The position numbers and the translations under genes were made by a program. Below are positions 1 through 5,185 of a stretch of 5,396 nucleotides of DNA, piece by piece (the stretch's first letter is position 1; every line of letters starts with the position of its first letter). The stretch lies in contig JAPOQV010000092.1 in assembly GCA_026710565.1 (NCBI GenBank), positions 1 through 5,396 of the forward strand, in the 5' to 3' direction. Under the pieces are notes generated by a model. The model searched no databases, was not told the origin of the DNA, and was given only the letters and a program-made list of their open reading frames with translations. This stretch comes from Spirochaetaceae bacterium. Lineage in GTDB: Bacteria > Spirochaetota > Spirochaetia > SZUA-6 > Bin103.

Positions 1-99
1 CGGGGGGGCGGGGCCGCCGCCGCGGGCGCCGGCGGGCGGCGGGCCGCCGCCCCCCGGCGCGCCCCCCGGGGGGGGCGGGGCGGGGGCGCCGGCCCCCGG
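1..99. other. 99-base stretch of only G and C at the window edge (likely artefact)
   Basis: The first 99 bases contain no A or T; the first A is at 100. The stretch consists of G-runs, C-runs and GGC/GCC blocks with much self-complementarity. The sequence right of 100 is ordinary GC-rich coding DNA of the helicase. Read in the helicase frame, the stretch gives only Gly, Pro, Ala and Arg, with no helicase-like content. This is typical of a low-quality contig end, although a real extreme-GC hairpin region cannot be excluded. Confidence 0.7.
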
Positions 100-1331
100 A
101 GCCGGTCCAGCCGGTCGACCAGCGCGAAGCGGAGCGCGTCGGACAGGAACGGCGCCAGCACCACGATCTCGCCGGGAGCGACGCCCTCCTCGATCAGCCC
201 GGCGATCCGCGCCGCCACCCAATCGAGCATCTCCGGGTAGTAGCGGTGGTGGGCGAAGCGCAGCACGCCGTCGTCGCCTACCGGGAACGGGTCGCCCCCC
301 GCGCCATCGTGCGGCCGGCGGACCGCCGGTTGCAGGTGCCAGGCGAGCCGGCGCTCGAACGCCGAGAGCGAAGGGTCGGCCTCCGGGAGGCGGTCCATGC
401 GCACCTCGGTGTCGCAGGCGTCGCGCAGGCGCAGTCCGTCCTCCGGGTCGGCGCCCAGGAAGCGCCGGTAGCCGGCGTCGTCGTCGCAGATCACCACCGC
501 GGAGGCGAACTCGCCCAGCCACGACAGCAACAGGTCGTGCGCCACCGGGGTGTCCTCCTCGACGTTGTCGGCGATCAGGTGGCGATGCAGCCTGACCAGG
601 TAGCGCCGCGCCGGCTGCACGGCCATGAGGTGGCGGGCGAACACCTCCATCTGCAGCGAGAAGTCCAGCAGCCCGTGCTCCAGGCAGAAGCGGCGAAAGG
701 CGGTGGCGCAGGCCTGCACGTCGCGGTAGACGCGCTCCTGCACGGGGTCACTCCCGGAAGCGGCCCGCAGCCGATCGCCGATCGTGAGGTGGTCGAAGCC
801 GACCACCGCCGACTTGTTGAGGTTGTCGAGCACCTGGCTGTAGATCCGGTTGCGGTCGATCGCCAGCGAGTCGAAGCAGCCGTCCCGCAACAGCGGCTGC
901 ATGACGCGCGCCATGTAGTACTGGGCGGTCTCCATGGTCAGGAAGACCGGCTCACGCTCGGGCTCGGCGAAGCCGGCCTCCTCGGCGACCAGCGGCCAGA
1001 ACAGCTCCACCACCCGCTTCGCCAGCCCGCCGACCGTGGTCACGGCGACCGCCGCGCCGGCCGCCAGGGCCGGGTCGCGGAGCGCCTCCCGGTAGGGACG
1101 GACCAGGGTCCGCTGCGGCAGCAGCACCAGGATCGAGTCGGCGCGCACCCCGGCCTGAAGCAGGCGGCGCAGGCGATGCACGGCGGCGGTGGTCTTGCCG
1201 GCGCCTGCAGGGCCGGACACGAACAGGGTTCCGCGCAGCGCCGGATCGGCGACCTGCCGCTGCTGGCCGGTCAGCCGGATCGACGCCGGCCGCGTCTCGC
1301 CGGCGCGACGCGGCCCTTCCTGCACCGACAT
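3..1331 (-). CDS. UvrD-like superfamily 1 helicase, N-terminal part (partial, runs off left edge)
   Basis: The frame is open from ATG at 1331 to the window edge, 443 codons without a stop. An in-frame TAG four codons upstream fixes this start. GGAG lies about 13 bases before it. Visible in order are a Q-motif-like LTGQQ (residues 20-24), Walker A GPAGAGKT (40-47), a motif Ia-like ILVLLPQRT (67-75), a motif II region LIADNVEEDTP (252-262), a motif III region CDDDAGYRRFLGA (282-294) and EIVVLAP (388-394), which resembles the start of domain 2A. This layout is that of UvrD/PcrA/Rep ATP-dependent DNA helicases. Motif II has DNVEED where the family has DE-QD, and the motif III Gln is Ala, so this is a divergent subfamily and DNA unwinding is not certain. 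From residue 412 the translation is low-complexity Gly/Pro/Arg from the G/C-only edge and should not be trusted. Domain calls are by eye. Confidence 0.85.
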   Translation of the reverse strand, partial: MSVQEGPRRAGETRPASIRLTGQQRQVADPALRGTLFVSGPAGAGKTTAAVHRLRRLLQAGVRADSILVLLPQRTLVRPYREALRDPALAAGAAVAVTTVGGLAKRVVELFWPLVAEEAGFAEPEREPVFLTMETAQYYMARVMQPLLRDGCFDSLAIDRNRIYSQVLDNLNKSAVVGFDHLTIGDRLRAASGSDPVQERVYRDVQACATAFRRFCLEHGLLDFSLQMEVFARHLMAVQPARRYLVRLHRHLIADNVEEDTPVAHDLLLSWLGEFASAVVICDDDAGYRRFLGADPEDGLRLRDACDTEVRMDRLPEADPSLSAFERRLAWHLQPAVRRPHDGAGGDPFPVGDDGVLRFAHHRYYPEMLDWVAARIAGLIEEGVAPGEIVVLAPFLSDALRFALVDRLDRLRGPAPPPRPPRGARRGAAARRPPAPAAAAPPP

Positions 1332-1377
1332 TCGCCAATGCTACTTCTCCGTCGGGCCGCCGCGCCAGCGGCACGGC

Positions 1378-1413
1378 CTAGTCGGAGCCGGCGAAGACGT
1401 CCTCGTCGGCCCT
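1378..1413 (-). pseudogene. possible C-terminal remnant of an SDR oxidoreductase
   Basis: On the minus strand this reads GRADEDVFAGSD followed by TAG, closely matching the last residues of the SDR that ends at 3801 (GRDAVFAGSE then TAG). At DNA level, 1378-1398 matches 3801-3821 at 19 of 21 bases, including the stop codon. No SDR sequence continues upstream: the pentapeptide gene stops only 33 bases away. It may be the tail of an older SDR gene displaced by insertion of the pentapeptide region. The match is short, so chance is possible. Confidence 0.35.
1387..1410. repeat. 24-bp imperfect palindrome before the helicase gene
   Basis: GCCGGCGAAGAC at 1387-1398 is followed directly by GTCCTCGTCGGC, its reverse complement at 10 of 12 positions. 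It lies between the pentapeptide stop (1446) and the helicase start (1331). It could be an operator or an RNA stem. No T-run follows on either strand, so it is not a standard intrinsic terminator. It overlaps the SDR-tail remnant, so the symmetry may be incidental. Confidence 0.35.
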
Positions 1414-1445
1414 TCCGCTCCCAGTCCTACAGCGGTCTGAAGTCG

Positions 1446-2918
1446 TCAGCCGTCCGTCAGTGTACATCCCAGGCGTCCGGTCATGTCACAGCCGCGCACG
1501 TCCCGCAGGATCGCGTCGGTCAAATTGGTGTTGATCAGAATCGCGCCGTTGAGGTCGGCGTTACTCAGCATGGCGTTGCTCAGGTCCGCGCCGCTCAGGT
1601 TGGCGCCGACCAAGTTTGCGAAGCGCAGGGTGGAGTCGCTCAAATTCGCAGTGACTAGACTGGCAGAGACTAGCATGGCTCCGCTCAGGTCCGCGCCGCT
1701 CAAGTCTGCGCGGTTTAGGATCGCGAATAGCAGGGCGGTATCGTGCAGGATCGCGCTGCCTAAATTGGCATTGGCCAAGATAGCACCACTTAGGTTGGCG
1801 CCGCTCAGAACGGCGAACGGCAAGACGGCGCCGTTCAGGTTAGCCGCAATCAAGCTGACATCGTTTAGGTCGGCACTGCGCAGGATGGCGTCGCTCAGGT
1901 TGGCGTTGGTCATGTCGGCGTTGGCCAAGTTGGCGCCGCTCAGAACAGCGCGGTTCAGGTTGGCGTTGCGCAGATCGGTGCCGGCCAAGCTGGCGCTTCT
2001 CAGGTCGGCGTCGCTCAGATTGGCATTGATCAGGTATGCTCCGTTCAGGCTGGCGTCGCGCAAGTCGGCACCGAACAGAATGGCGTTGATCAGGTTGGCA
2101 CCGTCCAAGGTGATTCCGCGCAGGTTGGTGCCGGTCAGATTGGCAGCGTTCAGGTTGGCGCGGCTTAGGTCGGCATCGGGCAGTTTGGCGCCGCTGTGAT
2201 AGGATCGCCCGCTCAGATAAGTGTCGATCAGATCGTCAGCACTTGTCACGTAGCTGCTGATCAGAACGTGTGCGCTCAGGTCGGAGTTGGTCAGATCGGC
2301 GTCGGTTAGGTTGGCGTTCGTCAGATCGGCGCCGCGCAGGTTGGCACTGCCGAGATCGGCGCCCCTCAACTTTGCGCCCTTCAGATCGGCGTTGCGTAGA
2401 TCAACAGCGTACAAGTGAGCACCGGTCAGGTCGGCACCGACGAGCGTGGCAGCGCTCAGATTGGCATCGAGCAGGTTGGCGTCGACCAGTATCGCAGCGT
2501 TTAGATCGGCTGCTGCCAGGTAGGCGCTGGTCAGATCAGCGCCGGTCAGATCCGCACCGCTCAGATTGGCAAACCGCAGATCAGCCTCGGTTAGGTCCGC
2601 TTCAGTCAAATCCGCGCCACTCAGGTTGGCGAATTGAATGTCGGCATCCGCCAGGATTGCATTGCTCAGATCGGCGTCGGTCAGGTCGACACCGAACAGG
2701 GTGGAACTCGCCAAGTTGGCACCAGCTAGCTCGGCACTCGTCAGATCGGCCCCGACGAGATGGGTAAACCTTAGATCGGCACCACGGCAGTTCGGCAGAC
2801 AATCGGGCGGCTCGGCGGCAACGGCGACGGCCAGTAGCAGCACGGCCGCCACAGCCACGGTCGTCTTGGTCAGGGTCCCTGCGGTACCGCTCGCCCGCCT
2901 GATCGGCGATGTCATCAT
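1446..2918 (-). CDS. secreted pentapeptide-repeat protein
   Basis: The 490-residue product starts at ATG 2918. GTG at 2924 and ATG at 2915 are in-frame alternatives, and the weak AGAG upstream suits the ATGs better. Counting from the GTG, residues 9-20 are basic (RR, K), 21-37 form a hydrophobic Ala/Val/Leu core, and AVA-A-E gives a Sec-type cleavage site near 36-38, so export is expected. No lipobox is seen. From about residue 47 the protein is A(D/N)Lxx repeats. About 35 pentads run in perfect register with Leu every five residues (51 to 221), then about 30 irregular residues, then about 45 more pentads (253 to 473). Such repeats fold as a right-handed square beta-helix. Cysteines occur only at the ends (42, 46, 479, 487), suggesting disulfide-stabilised caps. 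The molecular role is unknown. MfpA/Qnr-type gyrase protection is unlikely for an exported protein. GC is about 57-62% in sampled lines, below its neighbours. Confidence 0.92.
   Translation of the reverse strand: MMTSPIRRASGTAGTLTKTTVAVAAVLLLAVAVAAEPPDCLPNCRGADLRFTHLVGADLTSAELAGANLASSTLFGVDLTDADLSNAILADADIQFANLSGADLTEADLTEADLRFANLSGADLTGADLTSAYLAAADLNAAILVDANLLDANLSAATLVGADLTGAHLYAVDLRNADLKGAKLRGADLGSANLRGADLTNANLTDADLTNSDLSAHVLISSYVTSADDLIDTYLSGRSYHSGAKLPDADLSRANLNAANLTGTNLRGITLDGANLINAILFGADLRDASLNGAYLINANLSDADLRSASLAGTDLRNANLNRAVLSGANLANADMTNANLSDAILRSADLNDVSLIAANLNGAVLPFAVLSGANLSGAILANANLGSAILHDTALLFAILNRADLSGADLSGAMLVSASLVTANLSDSTLRFANLVGANLSGADLSNAMLSNADLNGAILINTNLTDAILRDVRGCDMTGRLGCTLTDG
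1468..2775 (-). repeat. 15-nt periodic coding repeat array (pentapeptide repeats)
   Basis: The pentapeptide array appears at DNA level as a degenerate 15-base period. On the plus strand it reads roughly as CAGGTTGGCGccgCT units with TCGGC/TTGGC recurring every 15 bases. The phase is broken once, near 2180-2270, where the protein has its irregular linker. The units are diverged rather than identical, so the array is old or selected at protein level. The long open frames on the opposite strand here are by-products of this periodicity. Confidence 0.85.
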
Positions 2919-2924
2919 CGGCAC

Positions 2925-3085
2925 ACTCTACGTAAACAAGAAGACGCCGCGCTGCCGTAAGTCGATCCGTACGACGGTGGCCAAACGACCTCGGGCAGGG
3001 TGGTCAGATCTCCTCGGCGTCGCTGCTTGCTGTTGTTCGTCGTGAGCCACCTTCGCTTCCATACCTTCGCACCTTTGGGGTTTCC
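2925..3085. other. intergenic stretch upstream of the pentapeptide gene, no gene seen
   Basis: The toxin remnant's frame after its frameshift stays open on the minus strand through this stretch to a stop at 2915, but the translation resembles nothing and is basic and low in information. A small GGGG-TTT-CCCC hairpin lies at 3077-3087. No convincing -35/-10 pair for the pentapeptide gene could be picked. Confidence 0.4.
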
Positions 3086-3339
3086 CCGCTTCTGCCCAGA
3101 TGCCAAAATCAGGATGACCAGGTGACCAGGGCATCGTCCTCTATGTCGTAGATGATGCGGTAATCGCCGACGCGGATGCGATAGCGATCCGTCGTCCCTT
3201 GCAGCTTCTCGCTGCCCCTCGGGCGAGGGGTGTACGCGAGCGCCTCTACGCGCTGAGCGACGCTCCGCTGGATTCGTCATTCAAGCTTCGCGAACGAGCG
3301 CGCCGCCGATGGAGCGAACTCGACTTCGTAAGCACGCAC
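3086..3339 (-). pseudogene. RelE/ParE-family toxin, inactivated by nonsense codon and frameshift
   Basis: Read from GTG 3339, the minus strand gives RAYEVEFAPSAARSFAKLE, a TGA stop at 3279-3277, then in the same frame RIQRSVAQRVEALAYTPRPR, GSEKLQGTTDRYRIRVGDYR and IIYDIEDDALV. This is the RelE/ParE toxin pattern: a YxVxFxPxAxR start, helices, a PRPxGxxKL turn and RIRVGDYRIIY strands. A perfect 8-bp tandem duplication (TGACCAGG twice, plus strand 3115-3130) then shifts the frame and leads to TGA at 3109. Removing one copy gives ALVILILASGQKR, the expected last strand, though the usual GHR-x-x-VY ending is eroded. Intact members are ribosome-dependent mRNases (RelE) or gyrase poisons (ParE). 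With two lesions this copy cannot make a full toxin. It lies about 75 bases downstream of its antitoxin in the usual antitoxin-toxin order; the true original start is uncertain. Confidence 0.78.
3115..3130. repeat. perfect 8-bp tandem duplication disrupting the toxin frame
   Basis: TGACCAGG occurs twice head to tail. Deleting one copy rejoins the RelE-like reading frame from IEDDALV to ILILASG, so the duplication explains the frameshift. Replication slippage is the likely cause. Confidence 0.85.
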
Positions 3340-3413
3340 GCCAGTGACGAATGCGGATGTGAGATTGCGCACAGGCCACGTCGCGTCGAGTGACACCGAC
3401 CCAGCGCGAGACC

Positions 3414-3659
3414 TCAGAGGTGCAATTCCTTCTTCAGCATCGGCCACGGGACACGGCCCGGTTCCTCGCGAGCCTCGATGGCCGCCTCATTATCGAGCAT
3501 GTCCTCAATACGCCGGAGCAACTCCAGGTCCTCCATCGGAACGATCGCGGCGACACTCTTCCCGCTCCGGTCGACTACGACGCGTTCGCCATCGTCGACG
3601 ACTCGCTGCAGGGATCCGAGAAGTTCTTTCGGAACCTTGTCTGTCGTGACCCGTGTCAT
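3414..3659 (-). CDS. Phd/YefM-family type II antitoxin
   Basis: An 81-residue protein starting at ATG 3659, with GAGGCAGG about 10 bases upstream. The frame also has a TTG at 3683, but the family begins close to this Met. Residues 1-40 follow the Phd/YefM DNA-binding fold: TTDKVPKELLGSLQRV, DDGERVVVDRSGKSVAAIVP, then MEDLELLRRIEDMLD. The acidic C-terminal part (residues 52-81, ending WPMLKKELHL) is the toxin-binding tail of this family. In intact modules the antitoxin neutralises the toxin and represses its own operon. Here the frame is complete while the RelE/ParE-like toxin downstream is broken, so it is a solitary antitoxin. It may still neutralise related toxins encoded elsewhere or act as a DNA-binding protein; that is inference. 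The gap of about 140 bases to the SDR stop at 3801 is enough for its own promoter. Confidence 0.88.
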   Translation of the reverse strand: MTRVTTDKVPKELLGSLQRVVDDGERVVVDRSGKSVAAIVPMEDLELLRRIEDMLDNEAAIEAREEPGRVPWPMLKKELHL

Positions 3660-3800
3660 GCCGGCAACGCCTGCCTCATCCAACGTGAGGATACCACGAT
3701 TGGCTTCGTATCGGTCGGGCCCCAGCAGAGATGATCAACACCGTCACCCCCGGCGTGATCCTCACGACCATCCACGGGCGCGCCAACAGGCCGGAGGCGC

Positions 3801-4631
3801 CTACTCGGAGCCGGCGAACACCGCGTCCCGGCCGAGCCCTTCCGGCCCCATGCCGAGGTAGCCGCCGTCGATCCGCAGGTCGGTCGCGGAGATGAACGAC
3901 GCGTCGTCGCTGAGCAGGAACAGGACAGGCCCGGCGCACTCGATCGGCTCGCCGCAGCGCTCCAGCATGTGGTACTGACCCCACACGGGTTCCCACTTCT
4001 GACGCCCACCGCCGTCCAGATCCGCCGCCTTCAGCACCTCGCGGGTCCAGATCCAGCCGGGGCTGACGCTGTTGACGCGGATCCCGTACGGGGCCAGGTC
4101 CATCGCCATGCACTTGGTCAGGGTGTGCACGGCGCCCTTCGCCGCGTTGTACGTCCAGCGATCCGGCTGCGCGATCTGCGCGGAGATGCTCGACACGTTG
4201 ACGAGGGCGCCGCCGCCGCTGTCGCGGATGGAGGCCGCCGCCGCGTCGGCCATCGTCGCGTAGGCGACCGGCCCCGCCTCCAGGCTGCGCAGCCATGCCT
4301 GCCGATCGGTGCCGAGCCCGGAGGCGATGAACGAGAACGCGTTGTTCACCAGGTGGTGCAGCCGGCCCCAGCGCCCGGCCGCCTCCTGCACGAGCCGCCG
4401 GCAGAAGGCCTCCTCGGCATGGTCGCCGCAACACGCCGCCACCTGGTGGCCCTGCCCGGTGAGGTCGCTCGCGGCCTGCTCGACCAGCTCGGGCTCGATC
4501 CCGGAGAAAGCCACCGCGGCACCCTCCGCGCAGAGCTGCTCGACGACGGCGCGGCCGATGCCGGCCGACCCGCCGGTCACGACCGCCACCTTGCCGGCGA
4601 AGCGCCCTGCGATCGCCTTTCGCTCTCTCAC
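3801..4631 (-). CDS. short-chain dehydrogenase/reductase (SDR) family oxidoreductase
   Basis: A 276-residue classical-size SDR that would catalyse NAD(P)-dependent oxidation or reduction of a hydroxyl/carbonyl substrate in the cytoplasm; the substrate cannot be told. The Rossmann nucleotide motif TGGSAGIG is at residues 19-26, NNA at 96-98, catalytic Ser148 in NVSS, Tyr161 and Lys165 in YNAAK, then the PGWIWT turn (191-196) and a C-terminal DASFISATDLRIDGGYLGMG segment typical of the family. Two departures: the usual NNAG is NNAF, and the position of the structural/catalytic Asn near residue 120 (LEAGPVAYA) has no Asn. The start is GTG 4631, preceded by GAGGGG at ideal spacing; no other early in-frame Met exists. 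The gene follows the HTH gene by 8 bases, and that gene's TGA overlaps this ribosome binding site, so translation is probably coupled. The tail FAGSE-stop resembles the fragment at 1378-1413. Confidence 0.93.
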   Translation of the reverse strand: MRERKAIAGRFAGKVAVVTGGSAGIGRAVVEQLCAEGAAVAFSGIEPELVEQAASDLTGQGHQVAACCGDHAEEAFCRRLVQEAAGRWGRLHHLVNNAFSFIASGLGTDRQAWLRSLEAGPVAYATMADAAAASIRDSGGGALVNVSSISAQIAQPDRWTYNAAKGAVHTLTKCMAMDLAPYGIRVNSVSPGWIWTREVLKAADLDGGGRQKWEPVWGQYHMLERCGEPIECAGPVLFLLSDDASFISATDLRIDGGYLGMGPEGLGRDAVFAGSE

Positions 4632-4642
4632 CTGTCCCCTCA
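4632..4642 (-). promoter_or_regulatory. Shine-Dalgarno site overlapping the upstream stop codon
   Basis: TGAGGGGACAG precedes the GTG at 4631. The TGA ends the HTH gene and contributes to the GAGGGG ribosome binding site, six bases before the start. This fixes the SDR start and implies coupled translation of the two genes. Confidence 0.7.
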
Positions 4643-4969
4643 GCCGGGGAAAGACGCAGTGGCCGCCCCGGTCCGCTCCGGTTCCATCTGGACGGTAACC
4701 CGGATGCGACCGTCGAGCGCGGCAAGAATCTTCATCAGCCGGTCAAGCGTGAACCGACCGAGACTCGCGTTGCGAATGCGCGAGAAGTCCGCCGCGGCGA
4801 AGCCGGTCAGTTCTTCCGCCTTACGCACCGTCAGCGCACGCTCATCGAGCACGTTGATGATCCGGGCCGCAACGATTGCCTTGGCCTGCTTCAAGTCAGC
4901 GTACGGATCGCCGAGGTCGCGAAACACGTTCCCACTGCCCTCGACCAGCTCGAACTCGTCGTCTCTCAT
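4640..4969 (-). CDS. XRE-type helix-turn-helix protein, HigA-like antitoxin family
   Basis: A 109-residue protein starting at ATG 4969 behind a strong AGGAGGGAG. Residues 11-20 (GSGNVFRDLG) and the DLKQAKAIVAARI helix that follows are the hallmark of the small XRE family (COG5606-type) usually encoded beside a phage Gp49/HigB-like toxin. The HTH spans about 41-85, with LTVRKAEELTGF as the first helix pair, AAADFSRIRNASLGRF around the recognition helix and TLDRLMKILAAL closing it; RIRVTVQ then forms a beta strand. Such antitoxins bind the toxin and repress their own operon. The toxin gene should lie just upstream with a few bases of overlap, but only its apparent last ~20 codons remain there. 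Downstream the gene is joined to an SDR gene, suggesting it now serves as a local regulator; that is inference. The last ~14 residues are variable and uninformative. Confidence 0.87.
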   Translation of the reverse strand: MRDDEFELVEGSGNVFRDLGDPYADLKQAKAIVAARIINVLDERALTVRKAEELTGFAAADFSRIRNASLGRFTLDRLMKILAALDGRIRVTVQMEPERTGAATASFPG

Positions 4970-5032
4970 GACAGTAACTCCCTCCTCAACCGCCGCAGCC
5001 GCGTCCGCACGAGATCGACTTCAGTACGCCTT
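4966..5032 (-). pseudogene. possible 3' remnant of a HigB/Gp49-like toxin gene
   Basis: Upstream of the HTH gene the minus strand reads RRTEVDLVRTRLRRLRREL-LS then TGA, with the TGA overlapping the HTH start as ATGA. Gp49/HigB-like toxins commonly end in a basic helix of the form (T/P)xxxIDLVRxRLxxA following an FQKKSKKG strand. The match, position and 4-base overlap fit a toxin tail. Further upstream the frame continues to an ATG at 5085 but no longer resembles the family, and the FQKKS strand is missing. The gene therefore seems truncated with most of its 5' part lost. Only about 18 residues support this; the same bases also carry the HTH ribosome binding site, which favours LRRE by itself. 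Confidence 0.42.
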
Positions 5033-5083
5033 CCTCGCCGCACGGACCCATCCAATCGGCCTCGTAACGGAGCTGATACGCGC

Positions 5084-5113
5084 ATCATTGTCACATTTGA
5101 CTACAAATTTCAA
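5084..5113 (-). promoter_or_regulatory. candidate promoter for the HTH-SDR operon
   Basis: The minus strand shows TTGAAA (5113-5108), an 18-base gap and AATGAT (5089-5084): five of six and four of six matches to the sigma-70 boxes. It lies in the only AT-rich island of the divergent intergenic region, about 115 bases before the HTH start. Both elements are imperfect. No comparable pair was found for the plus-strand SDR. Confidence 0.3.
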
Positions 5114-5185
5114 CCCGAGCCTGCCCTCGTCGCTACGCGAAGCCCTACCACCATCCATGCGACGATCCTCTACAGGGAGTACGCG

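Noticed and set aside
246..1658. A 470-codon open frame on the plus strand opposite the helicase
   Set aside because: Its translation is rich in Arg, Gln, Val and His with no recognisable domain, and its end runs into the antisense of the pentapeptide repeats. The minus strand carries clear helicase motifs in a frame that simply lacks a stop inside the window.
1483..2199. Plus-strand open frame with repeated RLAPLRSA-like units
   Set aside because: The repetition is the reverse complement of the 15-base pentapeptide period. The minus strand has a signal peptide and the A(D/N)Lxx pattern, so this frame is a by-product.
1446..2924. Reading the periodic DNA as a CRISPR or tandem non-coding array
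   Set aside because: The 15-base period is far too short for CRISPR, the units are diverged, and the open frame with regular Leu and Ala/Asp/Asn positions shows protein-level repeats.
3215..3230. Perfect CCCCTCG-GG-CGAGGGG hairpin
   Set aside because: It lies inside the toxin remnant where PRPRG is encoded by GC-rich codons, has a two-base loop and no T-run, so a terminator role is not supported.
2915..3280. 121-codon minus-strand open frame beginning at ATG 3280
   Set aside because: Only the ILILASGQKR portion after the 8-bp duplication belongs to the toxin; the first half is the toxin read out of frame and the last part is meaningless intergenic sequence.
3690..3712. GATAC...GTATC inverted repeat upstream of the Phd/YefM antitoxin, considered as an operator
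   Set aside because: The arms match over only five bases, with a bulged inner part; too weak to call without related promoters for comparison.
3676..4725. 349-codon minus-strand open frame overlapping the SDR
   Set aside because: It is an Arg/Gly/Ala-rich shifted reading of the SDR gene with no motif; the SDR frame has the complete cofactor and catalytic pattern.
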